From Misgurnus anguillicaudatus (Eukaryota > Chordata > Actinopteri > Cypriniformes > Cobitidae), in the NCBI RefSeq assembly GCF_027580225.2, contig NC_073361.2:25900501-25964500 (forward strand): a stretch of DNA of 64,000 bases, given 5' to 3'. Position 1 is the first letter of the stretch, and each line of letters begins with the position of its first letter. Positions 25,517 to 38,368 of this stretch are shown here, piece after piece. The position numbers and the translations under genes are program-made. The notes below the pieces were generated by a model. The model saw only the letters and a list, made by a program, of their open reading frames with translations, did no database searches and was not told the origin of the DNA.

Positions 25517-27370
25517 ACAATGTGTTTAAAGCTTAACGCACAAAGATGTGTAAATCCTTTCTAAGAGTGTACAAGAAAACAAGACGCACTTAGAGGGTTT
25601 TGCCCCTGAACTCTTCATATATAGTCAGTATCAAATAATGTCATTTTCATTTGAGGTGTTTTTTACACGTTTAAATTTTACCATTTTAATTACAGTTTTA
25701 ACCCTCAGAACAGAGCAGTGATTGTTCATATGTTGTGCCTCCCCTTAATTGAAGATAGACAGTTTCTATGGTAGAGCCCAGGAGAGCAGCTTTGGCATTA
25801 AGGTCTAATTAAATACATGTTTTACTGTGCTTCTCCTTGAGGCAACCATTGCGCCTCGTCTCCCCCCGTGACCAGACTGGAACGAGAATGTTTCGTTTCT
25901 TTTAGCAATGCTACCATGCCGACGGCAAGAAGCCCAGCGGGCTCTCGCTGTGTCCCCTTCATTACATCAGCAGCCCCGCTCCGCCTCGTATCAACACCAT
26001 GATTAAAATGTTGCTGGTGATAAGAGGATATGAAGGTCAAGCTGCAAAAACTGTGGCGTGGAATCTTAAGACCTCTAGCTGAACCGAGCTTGAGGGTCTC
26101 ATCAGGATGCCAAGCGTGCCGGAAACCTCTTGCATGTCGGCGGCGGTCGCCGTTCTGGCCTTGTTAGTGAAGCTGGGAGCTATTTCTGACAATGCATAGC
26201 TAGCTCCAGTACCCCATTGGCCACTGGAAATGTAGCGTGTGATTGTAAAACAACCCATTTTTATGGTTTTTACTCCTGCGTAGTTTTAATATGTCTCACA
26301 AGTCTATTACTCGCTGTTTATGTGCAGTTTAATGACCCGCCATAATATCAATGACTAATTTGCATCATATGTCATTATTCAGCATGAGCCTTTATGTGCG
26401 CAAGCTTGCTGACATTTCGCAGAAGCAACAGATTCATGCTTGGTTGACAGGTGCCAGTTTTAAAGAGGATCTCCTTCTAGACATCTAATAGGATCTTGAG
26501 ATTTGACATGCCCTTCTGCTAAATTAAATATATGTAAAAAAAACTTTAAAGATAATGAGATGCAAATCAGGGTGTCTGGAGAATAATGCCCTCTCATTTA
26601 TTCTGCCCATGTTTACCTGCAGCGACCAAGTAGTCATTTGTCACTTCGAAACGTGATTCGGTGCATCACATTTATCAGCCCCTGCACGCATATCTCTTCG
26701 GACACAACACTTTAATGGTTTTAATAATGCTTCTCCATGCTCACGCAGAGCAGACCGTACACATGTGTGAGAAAGAGAGACGGCAGACATCAAGAGCCCG
26801 GTTATGCCCATAATCCGTGCGGAGTCGTAGCCTGGAATGCGGTAGATCAAAGACGAGCGACTGATTTACACCTCTTGATTTCCCGCAGTGTCACTTTAAT
26901 CTGTCAGGATGATGGTGGGCAACTTTAAAGAAATAGTTCACATGTTTTTCTACTGTGGACTTTCTGGTGTTTAAAAGTTAAACTTTTCTATTTTTATATG
27001 TGAACTTCTGGTACTTTAATACATTCATGACATGACAAACCATTCTGTATATTAAGTTGAAATGCATTTTCTGTCTCTTTTATTTTTGATATCATTTTTG
27101 TACTCTTATTTGAAGTTTTTGTCATTTTTTTGTAATATTAATTTACCTTTTTAATTATAGATCGAGCATTACATCTGTTTTAGTGTATCCATAAAGACGT
27201 CTCACATAGTTATATTCATACAAGGCTAGTGTAATATTTTTTAAATCTTATCCTCGTTCAAAAATGTTGAAGTTATAATAACAGTAAATGTTGATTTGAC
27301 CTGTTTATGAGCCTTTTTTAAACTGACCACCTTAAAGTTGTTCTTTTGTTTCACTATATTTGTAAGGATA
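25517..27370. other. intron sequence, nothing recognised
   Basis: Higher-complexity DNA with no exon and no terminal repeats identified. Could hold conserved non-coding elements, which cannot be judged without another species. Confidence 0.45.
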
Positions 27371-27372
27371 TA

Positions 27373-27643
27373 TAGACGGTTTCATCGGACGCACGTGCGC
27401 TTACGCGATACACGTCTGGATCTGAACTTTACTTCCGGTTTAGTTTTTTTAATGGTCTGACTGCTAAACTGATCTCCTGAACAAATGTTCTCCTAGGTAA
27501 TCTATGTGTTGTTTTTTTGCTTGTTATAAAAATAAACTATGTTTAAAGAACTTTGTTGTTATTTATTCTTAGCGGAGTTTACCGGAAGTTACGTTCGGAC
27601 CACGAAAGGCGCTTGTTTATGTTGTTACTGCTGAAACCGTCTA
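27373..27643. mobile_element. 271-bp MITE, TAGACGGTTTCA ends, TA duplication
   Basis: Perfect inverted ends tagacggtttca / tgaaaccgtcta, flanked by TA at 27371-27372 and 27644-27645. Same family as the nested pair at 59149-61372, sharing acacgtctggat and aaagaactttgttgttattt. Confidence 0.9.
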
Positions 27644-27916
27644 TAATGGCCCTATTTGGTAGCAAAACACGTTTATAGCATAATAAACATGTCATTATAC
27701 ACTATTTATGTCCTCGTAAACCACATAAACCAACCCACACAGACACACACACACACACATACTGTATACACTGTAAAAATAATGCAACATGAAGTTAAAA
27801 CAATTTGGTTTTGCAAGTCAATTCAACCTGCTATTTTAAGTTTTGACCTGTGATAAGTTAACATAACTTATAAAAACAAGTGGAATTTTTGTTTTAAGTT
27901 AAAGTAACATAAAAAT

Positions 27917-28261
27917 CAGAGGCGGACACTACTTGAGTGTTTTAAGTAAATTTTCCAAGCATCTGTGCTTTATCAGAGTGTTTGTCTTGGGAAAAAAATG
28001 ACTTTACTAAAAATGTTCACTACATTCTAAAGCATAGAATCATACTGTGTATTCCTTTTATATTGCATAAAAAAATTATTTAATACCTATTTACATAAAC
28101 TAGACATTTAATGTACTTAAATATTAAATATAAATCAAAAACTTGAAATTATAAAATGTAGTGGAGTAAAAAGTATTTTCCAAAGAAAAACACTGATAAA
28201 ATACGAATACTTAAAGATTTACATTTACGTAGAAAGTTAAAATACTTAGTGTCCGCCTCTG
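27917..28261. mobile_element. 345-bp hAT MITE
   Basis: Ends cagaggcggacactact and tagtgtccgcctctg; perfect 8-bp duplication ataaaaat at 27909-27916 and 28262-28269. Confidence 0.95.
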
Positions 28262-28276
28262 ATAAAAATATATGTT

Positions 28277-28431
28277 CACTGAAAAAAATTATTCATTGAA
28301 TTTAATCAATTTTTTAAGGTAAGTGGTTGTAATCAATTTATTTAAGCTACATTTAAACAAAATTTTTAAATTGATTACAACCACTTACCTTAAAAAAATT
28401 GATTAAATTCAATGAATCATTTTTTTCAGTG
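28277..28431. mobile_element. 155-bp near-perfect palindrome
   Basis: cactgaaaaaaatt and aatttaatcaattttttaag, then gtaagtggttgtaatcaat, return inverted as attgattacaaccacttac and so on to cagtg. The short loop is centred near 28352. Probably a fold-back MITE inserted eight bases after the hAT duplication. Confidence 0.85.
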
Positions 28432-28676
28432 TTGATTTGACAAAAATGCTGCATTTTTTACAGTGTACATTTTTACTACATACAGTAAAAAATATTTAAA
28501 AAAGGAAATACCGTAGTTTTCTGTTGTTTTCATATACAATGCCAACCCAAACAGAAACCTTTTGCATACATATTGTTTTTGCAAATGTGTATTCTAGATG
28601 TTCCCAAAGGAAATTTTGTCATATTAAGGTCACTTCTAGAGACAAATCTGCACCTCGAGTATAAATATGTACGCAC

Positions 28677-28679
<3 letters not shown>

Positions 28680-28751
<72 letters not shown>
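28680..28751. repeat. (CA)n microsatellite
   Basis: About 35 CA dinucleotides without interruption. Confidence 0.98.
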
Positions 28752-28753
<2 letters not shown>

Positions 28754-29620
28754 AACACAAGTGTAAGTCAAGGTGCTTTATTCAGACTGGAAAACAGTTT
28801 CACATAACACCATTACAATTTCTGTACGTCACAACTACATCTGTGCAACCCAATCCATCTTTTGCCTTTTTGCATACAGAATCAATTTGTGTGCTCAGAG
28901 AGCGAACTGTGAATGCAAGCCTGTCTGTCTTGTGTTGATGTGAGACAAATGCTTGCTAGCCAAAGTGAATGAATTATCAAATAAAAAGGAAACATTTAAA
29001 GCACTCTTGTCATAAATGAGTAAACATTTAGGTGCATTGGTGTTTATTGTTGTTTATATAGATAAAGTATATACTAGATAAATATATTTTATCTAAGAGA
29101 ATGGTCTTACTGGAATTGTACATTGTAGTTTTTGTAGTACCTTGCATAATTTCATTATTTCATTAAACTAACTATATTCACTTACAGCCACATTACTGTA
29201 CACACTGATATGGGTATGCACAATATGTCCTCAGTTGTTTTTGTCTATAGATTATTCAGCGTTTCTATGTCTCATTGAAAGTGTGACCTGTCTGTAATTA
29301 TTCCATCTCCAGTGGGACAATTATATATAACCCATCTTTCGAGAGGGGATAAAAACAGAATAAACCGAGAAAAATAATGATGTGGATTTTGCTAAATCCT
29401 TGACACACTGTGCAAGGTTTTGAAGTCACTTTCCGAAAGCTTTTCAGAATACCGCCACATGCAGATGCACATTTCCTTGGATGCAAATGATTTACAAGGT
29501 CACTCTCGTCTCTAAGTGCTGGTTCCAATTTTTCCCCTCTCTCGGGTGTAATTGAACTTCGCAATTGAAAATCCAAAGGGCAGATGTTTTATTTCCTCTT
29601 TTTCTCTTTCACCGTGACAG
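28752..29620. other. intron sequence before LE1
   Basis: No repeat boundaries and no exon recognised. The last 40 bases are the pyrimidine-rich acceptor region of the LE1 exon. Confidence 0.55.
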
Positions 29621-29793
29621 GTGCAAGTGCAACCTTCACGCCAACAGCTGTGTCTTTGACAAAGAGAAACTGACTTGCGAGTGCGAGCACAACACCACGG
29701 GGCCCGACTGCGGCCGCTGTAAGAGGAATTATCAGGCCAGGGCTTGGAGCGCTGGATCCTATCTTCCTATCCCCAAGGGCACAGCAAATATCT
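29621..29793 (+). CDS. ntng1: netrin-G1 exon encoding laminin-EGF domain LE1
   Basis: Netrin-G1 is a GPI-anchored neuronal surface protein that binds the synaptic adhesion protein NGL-1 (LRRC4C) through its laminin N-terminal domain; the LE modules form the stalk. The exon follows a pyrimidine-rich acceptor ending accgtgacag and precedes the donor gtgagt. It starts with the third base of a codon and ends with one base (T) of the next, total 173 nt. The peptide runs [17 protein letters not shown], then [20 protein letters not shown], and ends [12 protein letters not shown]. It carries seven of the eight LE cysteines. The match is clearly closer to netrin-G1 ([18 protein letters not shown]) than to netrin-G2 as I remember them. 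The eighth cysteine must be completed by the next exon. A CA-rich tract begins six bases into the intron. Confidence 0.96.
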
Positions 29794-29830
29794 GTGAGTA
29801 CACACACACACACATACACACACACTCCTA
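29794..29830 (+). promoter_or_regulatory. LE1 donor with adjacent CA-rich intronic tract
   Basis: The donor gtgagt is followed at once by acacacacacacacatacac and a further ACACAC run. CA-rich RNA is a known hnRNP L binding motif; a regulatory role here is inference. Confidence 0.4.
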
Positions 29831-30322
29831 TTCCACTTACCGGAAAGAACAATACAGGCTTTATGTGAGGATAACAAGGCACAGATCCTTTTTCTGACCA
29901 TAAACCATCTTTCTTGCTGCTGTCCTACCTTTCACAATGCGCTTATGGTGTCTTTTCAAAAGCCATTACCCTACTTCCACTTAAAATAAGGTCCTCAATG
30001 GTATTCTGTCACGGAGCATTCACGTTCACTTCTAAACTTTAAGAAGACAGTATTAGTTTTTACCTGATTATAGGTTTTATTCAATTATAAGTATTGTACA
30101 GTAAAGATTTTTGGTTGCACAGTGCTTCTCCTTTGCATTTTGTCCAACACAAATTATATATTCAATTGCAATTTCTTCAAACACTTTTTAAACACTAGCC
30201 TACTATGCTTTAACTGTGGTTTTTAGTATGTTTAAATTGCTATGTAATGTAATTTGTATATGTAAACATTTCTTAAATCAAATACAAACATTTTCATCTT
30301 CATGTTTTCCATTAAACCGATT

Positions 30323-30480
30323 TGTGACCCTGCCTGCATGTGAAAATCCACCTAAAGTCATTTAGACAGTGTAAAGAACACACTTTGAAAATATAACCTT
30401 GATATCTTGTGACAGATTAAGGTCATGTCAAGAATTGAAATTTTGAGACTTTAGCCTGGATTTCACAGACAGGGTCACAT
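30323..30480. mobile_element. short MITE, TGTGACCCTG ends
   Basis: tgtgaccctgcctg and cagacagggtcaca are inverted ends of a 158-bp element. Confidence 0.72.
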
Positions 30481-30693
30481 ACAGTATGATATTCACATAA
30501 CTACTGCAACTAGCGATTATTTTCATAATTGATTAATAGGGCGATTATTTTTTCATTGATCTGATTTAAATTTATTCGATTTTTCACTTATTATAGATAA
30601 ATAAGGTACTAGATTAGGGTTTCATGTGTAGAAGTGTACTTTAAAAAGGGCAAGCGTTTCGCTAATATAATCTTTTAAATTTTTCTATTTTAA

Positions 30694-31426
30694 AGGGAAC
30701 ATTTTACAAGACTTTTTAAAGATGTGAAAGAAACCTCTGGTGTCCCCGGAGTATGCATGTGAAGTTTTATCTCAAAATATTATTTAGATAATTTATTATA
30801 ACATGTTATACCATGGGTCTGTTGAATGCTGCATTCTGATTGGCTGAGAAATGTTCTATGGGTGTTGATTATTTTTCTGTAAACCGCACACCTATCTTTT
30901 CAAATGTCTTAAAAATAGGCACCAGAGCAATGTTTGTGGTAACCGTGGTATAAGCGGAATAATTGACTCCGGTCCCTTGAACTATTTGAAAACAATGCAC
31001 ACCTGTGGTGTAACAGCACTCCGCTTCGCGTCGTGCCGCATTACCACCTTGGTGTGCATCATTTTCCTACAATCCAATGGCCCGTCGTCAATTATTCCTT
31101 ACTTAAAATTGCCTCTTTGTAGGTGTGAGCAAAACATTTCTATTTTTGTGTGTGTCCTTTTTAAATGCAAATGAGCTGATCTCTGCACAAAATGACAGTC
31201 CCGTGGTTGGATAGTACAGAATAAGGGGCCATATTGTCCCCTTCTGACATCACAAGGGGAGCCAAATTTCAATTAACTATTTTTTTTACATGCTTGAAGA
31301 GAATGGGCTACCAAAACTAAGTTACTGTGTTTTTCTTTTTCACATTTTCTAGGTTGATAAAAGCACTAGGGACCCAATTATAGCACTTAAACGTGGAAAA
31401 ACTCAGATTTTCATGATATGTCCCCT
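30694..31426. mobile_element. TTAA-flanked MITE (AGGGGACATGTC family) with an insertion
   Basis: TTAA at 30690-30693 and 31427-31430; ends agggaacattttacaag and gatatgtcccct. Blocks ggtgtccccgga, gaagttttatctcaaaatat and ccaaatttcaatta match a common cyprinid repeat and the copy at 53602-54885. About 280 bp at roughly 30812-31100 is foreign to the family and is probably another element. Confidence 0.85.
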
Positions 31427-31807
31427 TTAAGCCTTAAATAAAACAAATTGTGCAGCTTTTAATAGTAAAACATCTTTAAATGTAAAATATTATGAACTTA
31501 AAGTCTTCAGGGATGTGCTGGTAAAAATTTTTGCTACAGATTAATAAACTGATTTTAATCTTTAATTTTAGACCTTGATGAGAATTTGTTAATAACAAAA
31601 TAAGTAAGCCATACAGTATTACTTTAAACCAGATGCTTATTTTGTGGTTTATTACTATTCTTATGAAAACACAATTAAACAACAATTAAACAAATACAAA
31701 CTCACTTATATTAAAGGACGAAATGAAACCTTTATTATCCAGTGTTCTTTTGCGCTTTTGCTTTTGTCAGTGTCCTGTCAGGGTTGCCAGATCCACGTTA
31801 CAAAACC

Positions 31808-32400
31808 AATTCAATTCAATTTTATTTATATAGCGCTTTTCACAATTGGTAATTGTTTCAAAGCAGCTTTACATTAATAGAAGCAGGGGACAACACAGAA
31901 AAATCGACAGACAATATAAGTAGCAAAATACAGCGGCTTTATATAAACTTCACAAGCGAGCGTATTAATAATGTAATGTATAGAAGAGAGTGCTTAAGCC
32001 AATGTCGGCTGACTCCCCGGGGTTGAAATAAACCCCTAGGAGAAAAAAACTTCTGACTTTTTTAAACCTAGGAGGAAAAAAGTCCTAGGAGGGAAAAAAC
32101 CTTGGGAGGTATATATATCGACTGTATATATATATATTTATATGCCATGTAAACGGATAAGGAGATTAAACGGGTTCCATCGGTGGTCGTTGGTCAGGCA
32201 TCCGCTGGGCATCACGTTGAAGGACGACCACCCCAATGGTCATTCAAAATATGTCCAAAAGCAATCCAATGACTATTCACATCCCAAATACCAGCAACTA
32301 AGGATCCAAATCCTTCCATCTCTAACCCATCTCATGCTATATAAAAAAGCAGCACCTGACTTTAATTATAAGCGCACAGCTTGCACTGTATGAAGCGGAC
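31808..32400. repeat. common teleost interspersed repeat
   Basis: Motifs ttttatttatatagcgcttt, gtttcaaagcagctttaca, and the series cctaggaggaaaaaagtcct and accttgggaggta are typical of a widespread fish repeat. A short relative is at 50741-50810. Family not assigned. Confidence 0.65.
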
Positions 32401-32494
32401 ACGTGTCCAAAGGTGGTGCGGGAGCATGTGATGTCACAGAGCAATTAATGGTTTGTCGATAATTATCGATTTTACCGATTATTTATTACAGCTC

Positions 32495-33504
32495 TATATA
32501 ACATTAACATAGATTTTAAAAGTACTTTATATGCATAAACATAAAGACATGCTATAACCCAAGACCCTGTCTTAAAGAAATGCAACTTTTTTGCCCTTCA
32601 GTAATATTTGATCCTTCAGAAATATGGATGACCTTTCTATCCAAAATAAACGGTCATGTACGTCAAATGTTAAAACTTGAACAGAAGGACAGTTAGCCTT
32701 TAGAAAACCCGCCTGGGGACTACACCACTGTTGAAGTTTAATTTAAATGACAGAAGATAGATTCTATCCAACACACTGAATGTTTGCCTAGAAAAATAGG
32801 ATTTTTGGGATCAAAGCAATACTACATATCAGAGATACGGCCTGAGCATGCATATCACAAAACATTCACACAAACTCTCTTTGTATGCCAAAACTATAAT
32901 AGTGTAACTTTCTTCTCTCTTTCGTCGGAGGCAGGTTGGAGTGCGTGTGCACGTGTGTGAGTGTGCATGAATGGAGCGACGTATAATATGCCTCCTGGCA
33001 GCAGTTGTACCTCATGACTCACTAGGAGCCGGTAGAGTGTTTTGAAGGAGTGAGATTGACAGGACATTATTAAAAAAAACACCCCAGACTTTGAGCCCAG
33101 TATAAAAGACGACCTCACCGTAAAGTCCATTATTATAGTCCTGTGTGGTGAGGGCGAGAAATCCATAATTTAATAATGCTGTAAAAGGCAGGCTCGTAGT
33201 TTATTCCCCGTAGATTAAAAATAATTGGATTAAACAATAACAATATTTCAGGCAAAGAAACACAATTTGTCATTTTAAAGCCAATTGTAGCTGATTTGAC
33301 AAAACTGATTTTACTATGCTTGACACAACCACCATACGACTTGGTAATTAGAGAATAGTAAGCAATTTTGGAGAGTTACAACTGTAATAAAACACAATTA
33401 AATCTCTTTTCTGTTTTTGATATGTTTTGTTCACTCCTAAACATAAAGGTACTTTTTCAGGTTTAAAAAGGTTCATAAAACTATAAAAGGAAGAAAAAAG
33501 AACA
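32495..33504. other. intron sequence, nothing recognised
   Basis: No exon or bounded element identified. Confidence 0.45.
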
Positions 33505-33512
33505 CTTTAAAC

Positions 33513-33753
33513 CAGTAGTTCTCAAACTTTTCAGCATGCGGCCCTCCTTATGTACGGTGCATCCCTTGATGCCCCCCCAAAAAATGTTTAGGACATAAAA
33601 CATTCCAAAACTTGTAATGATGTTGGTTAGTAGCCTTATTCTTCTGAGGTTAAATTACACAGAATTTATGATAACTTGATGTATTTTATAAAATGTGATT
33701 AAACCATCTCAGGGCCCCCCATGGGGCCACAGCCCCCAGTTTAAGAACCACTG
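33513..33753. mobile_element. 241-bp hAT MITE (Charlie-like ends)
   Basis: Ends cagtagttctcaaact and agtttaagaaccactg; perfect 8-bp duplication ctttaaac at 33505-33512 and 33754-33761. Runs of C/G inside (gcccccccaaa, agggccccccatgggg) are usual for this group. Confidence 0.95.
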
Positions 33754-33761
33754 CTTTAAAC

Positions 33762-36700
33762 ACCGTATTATACGAATCTGCATTTTGTCCAATGAGGTAA
33801 ATTATTCAAATAAATGTGCTACGTAAGGGTCTTTACAGTGATGCCAAAGAAGAACCATTTTTGATTCCCAAAATAACCATTTTTGTCAAGATTCTTAAAG
33901 GCGGGGTGCACGATCTCTGAAAGCCAATGTTGACATTTGAAATCACCTAAACAAACACACCCCTTCCCTTAATAGAATCTGGACTTTCTTTTGATAGACC
34001 CACCCCACACATACGCAACCCAGGCAACGATGTTGGTTAGTAGACACGCACCTTACTGCTGATTGGCTACAAGTGTGTTTTGGTACTCGCTCAAACTGGA
34101 TTTGCCAAGTGGTTGATGTCTTCAGGGGAACATATTGTGTTGACCCAAGGACAACATTTTTCTAAATAAAACCTAAACCCACCCCAAACCCCAACCCTAA
34201 CCCTAACCATAACCAAACACTAAAATCAGAGGGACATTATAAGTGAAACAAAACTAGTGCGAACTAGTGAACAAAAGTAGTTTTCGCTTTATCCTGACAT
34301 AATCCAAATCCAAAATATTATGACGTAATTTCCTCTCCCAAATATTTAGTGTATTTTGAAGTGGACTGCTGATGTATGAGCTGGGGTCTTCACCGTCACC
34401 ACAAGTGTAAAAATTGCCCGTGATGGACTAAATAAATAAATAAAGTTGGACGTTGTTTGTGAATTTAGGGATCACCTCTAAAGTTATAATGTACACATTT
34501 TTTTCTTCAATAGCATTTAACAGTTTATTTTAATAAATATCTATAACAAAAATCTGTGCGTTATAGCTGGCAACCACATGAACACTGTACAGTTGGTTTT
34601 CTGACTGTTTGTTGACTGTAAGTCATTTAATTTAGGTGCTGGAAACGTGTATATCCCTAAATTCACTATCAAATTGTCAATTGTCTGTTTTGATGAACGA
34701 ATTCCTGATCCAATTTAAAATCCAAATTGTTCATCCATGCTAATTCCGCTAAATATGCTTTTGCTGTCTACAAACAAAAAACCTGTTCTATCAAGTACAC
34801 TTAAGCTTTAATCACATCACAAGAATACAACTTTTGTTATGTCGAGATCACGAGAAAACAACTTTTGTTATCTCAAGATCATGAGAAAATTAAGTCGAGA
34901 TCACGAGAAATAAAGTTGTGATCACGAGAAAACAAGCAAGCAAAAATAATAATAGTACACGACTTCTCTCGGCTTCTGTATTTTTGTGAAACAGAAATAT
35001 ATGTTAAAAGTTTTTTTGTGGAACCATACAGTAAGTGTTTTTTTTTCATGGCATTGTGTGGCACCTTTATTTTTAGGGAAACAAGATGGAAGAGGTTTTT
35101 TGAGTGATGTACTGTCACCTCTTTTGTACAATGTCAGTAAAGAGTGGTGTGGTTAGCCTTAGCGGGTCAGACAAAATGAAAAAGAGAAGTAGGTATCACT
35201 CCCCATCGAAGCATGCTCAGCTATCTGGGTATAGTGGCTAGATCCCCGCTTCACATTGAAACGGCGAGTCGGAGAGCGATCAGTTGGAGAATTAGCCCTG
35301 ACAGACCATTTCTGCTATCGGGTTGAGGGGAAGCGATGAGGGCGCCCCCATTTTCTCCTCCCTGGAAAAGGCAGCAACAGAAATCAGACACAATGTTTTG
35401 CCCTGTGCTGATCTGAATCTAAAACGCCTTCTTAAACTTGACTAATGTTTGTGTGTTTTATGGGTTGTCAGAATGATGTAGGGTTTCTTGATGCCGAGTC
35501 ACAACAAGGTCTGATCTGCACCGCGCCTGCTGTTTTTCAAAAGCAACGACTGTAGGCCGTTCGGTGTGGTTCGTGAGTATAAAAACAGAAGATTACTAAT
35601 CTGACAGAAGGATTAGCAAGCGACGCTAATTGTTTTCCACCCACTCTCTCCGCTGTGGTCCGAGACATTGGGCTTCTTTACAGACTAATTCCTCTTGTCC
35701 TAGAAGGATTAAACGGTGCAAATGAATCTTCAGATCAAACCGGTCTAGCTTTGTAAATTACTCTCGATCAAAGCACTTAAACCGAGATGTGTCCCGACAC
35801 CGTTTCAGTAAAGGTTTTTATCGCTCCTCATTGACCTCAACGTCAGTCCACGAGGATAAAAGCTGAACATGATATACGCTTTTATGCGACTTATTGATTT
35901 TACAGCTTTTTAACATTTAATTATTCCGATACAAAACTCCACTCAGCAAACAACACAGGAGCCATGAATATCACGCTCGAGCGAGATCCACCGGGGGAGA
36001 GGATTCATAATACCTCATTTACTTCCGTTCAGCCTAGCTAGGTAAGACAGCCCGACACATCTGGTGACGACAGTCGCAATGAGAGTAAATTATTATCAGC
36101 GGTGCCATAGTGTACGACTGATGGCTGATTTAGTTTTTTTTTTAATTAGTGTACATAAGTATAGCGCTGCCAGATGTCAGTGTGGTTCCCTGCCATCGTT
36201 CGGCGTCCTTGAATCAAACGGTTCGTTCCTGGGCTGAAACTACAACAGCTGTGCGCTTCCTAACTTCACTCTTCCTCCACCTGCCATTGTCAGACATGCA
36301 AACTCATACCTCCTTATATAAGAGAGAGCTGTCCTATGAATATTCCCGTTTTGGGGGCTGCTCAGCCGAAGATGCTTAGCTTTCTTGCTTTGTAACACGA
36401 ACAATGTTGAAGTGTAATTAAAAGTGTCCTCAATCCCTGTTTCAGGGCTGTATGAATGTTCTAATTAGTGCTATCTGAAGGGCCAGGTGGCCATATTGTC
36501 TTCTCCCAGAAGAGGAGAGTTATTTGTACCATTTGTGTTATCTAATTATTCATTTTAACATCTCCACCCTGACTGGATGTAGTCCACAACCCCCATCTTG
36601 ACTCTCGTATAGTGTCATTTCCAAAACCATATTATTCCCTCTATCTCTCTCTCTCTCTTTCTTTCTTTGTTTTGTGTTATGTTCTCCTTTTCCTCCCTTG

Positions 36701-38368
36701 AGACCTGGTTTGTTTACTCTGTCTTTTCCACATCTCTTTCCGTGCTGCCGCATCGGTAATCTCTCTTTCAAATATTTGTTTCTTCCATCACAGGATTTTC
36801 CGCCGTGTGACACATTCCTGGAATCTTAACTGTGACTTACTGCAGATACTTTTTATACTATCTTACATACAAATCTATTCACTATGCCCTGCAAGACATT
36901 CAAACACCAGGCCTGTTTTTGTAGCAGATGCTGAATCACACAACTTGCTCGGCCAATCATCACATTTCCTTCCGTTTTGAGCCTTGCGCTTGTCACGGCT
37001 CACGTCCGGGTAGAAATTGAATGATGGATAGCCAGGAGATGTAAGTGGCCAGGGAAAGTAATTACCAACTTTGCCTAGGGTAGAAATTCGGTTAGATAAG
37101 CTTTACCGGAATGTCCAGGTGGACGGAAAAAGCAAACAGATGAGACTCCGTGAAGGTCAGGATGTTATTTTACCAGAACAACAATAATGAGGCCAGCAGC
37201 GATTTGAACCAGCTGCGTTTTCAAAGACAATGGCACTATAACATGAAATCACAGGTTTCGTTGGCTTCGAAAGTGGGTGGTTAAGAAACAGATTGGCTTT
37301 AAATGGGAATAAAGGGAAGCCGTCACAATTTTCGTGCCGTCCGGTGGGAATCCCTCAAGCTGGATGACTTGGCAGGCGAGTGAGTGTGTTATGTAGGGCA
37401 GGACAGATCTGGTATCTTGCCCAGGTTGGGTTAATTACGTCCCGTCAACCTCTGGGAGGAAGCCTGAAAAATTAACTGTCAGTATAACATGTGTTTAGGT
37501 GTGTGGGGGTGGATTTTTTCTTCCCAAGAGCCTTTCTATTCTTTATCATTCTGTGCAGGTTCATACAACACTGTAGGTGTGTTTTCGACAATATAATTGC
37601 TTAATTATGAGAAAGGGATCTTATTAATGTATAGAAAAGTGTTTTTACACGTGTCAAGAATGTATTCGTTTTAAAAATGGAAAGAATATGTCTGTGGATT
37701 GGATATTTATTATTCATACAGCAGTGTTTCAGAGTAAAAAGTGACAAGCGAACCATATTAAACCAGATGTTAACAGGTACAGCAACAAAAGCACAGAATG
37801 TAATTGGAAAAGCATATAAATACATTTAGCGGCAGATCTCTGTCAATGTCTGTGTTTGCACACACACACCATTGCACATTATCAGTTGATCTCCGAGACG
37901 GAGTGACCCCAGAGTGCAGAAGTTCAGATGGTAAAAATCAATGGCGTGTGCAATAAACATAAGCAGCCTAATGCGTTTCAGCATCAGGCTTCACAATTCG
38001 ATTCACGTAATGGAGAGTTGCAGCAGGTGAAGAGGCTTGGAAACCACTGTGATTGAAAGTTAATCTAATGACATGACACATGATATTTCGCGTCCGTCTC
38101 AAGGCGGACAACTGTCCAGAAGAGACGCATAAATAAATAAATTAAACCCGAGGTTGTATTGCACTTACATGAATTGTGAGGATGAATACAAACACATATA
38201 CTAAAAGCCTGCCTGTATTTAGAGACAATACAATGGAGAGTGTGTTACATAGAGTGGTGCTGTATTACATTGTGGATGCCATTTTTTACATTAATAGTAC
38301 ATAAATATGTAAAATGCACCAGTATTGGCTAATTTTCATGCACAGTCCCTTTTTAATGCACACACATT
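33762..38368. other. long intron stretch, mostly unassigned
   Basis: No exon recognised. 34820-34936 holds a degenerate repeat of gagatcacgagaaaa units. 34178-34212 has ccctaaccctaaccataacc, a short telomere-like string. 35150-37500 is higher-complexity DNA without recognisable repeats. Confidence 0.45.

Larger units (their letters stand above)
27769..28465. mobile_element. CACTGTAAAA element, TA duplication, containing two others
   Basis: Ends cactgtaaaaat and attttttacagtg, flanked by TA (27767-27768, 28466-28467). It is split by a hAT MITE (27917-28261) and a palindrome (28277-28431). Same end type as 62778-63213. Confidence 0.82.
30498..32494. mobile_element. possible hAT-like element with CTGCAACTA.. 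/ ..TTACAGCTCTA ends
   Basis: The left side (ctgcaactagcgattatttt, attgattaat) and right side (gataattatcgattttaccg, attacagctct) resemble the two ends of the widespread 'gcaacgattattttgataatcgatta' elements. No matching 8-bp flank was found, so the pairing is uncertain. Other repeats lie between them. Confidence 0.4.

Noticed and set aside
28530..28938. Frames of 76 and 121 codons over the CA tract
   Set aside because: TH/CV dipeptide repeats from a microsatellite; flanks show no homology signal.
34178..34212. Telomere-like ccctaaccctaacc string
   Set aside because: Only about two or three degenerate repeats, inside a gene intron.
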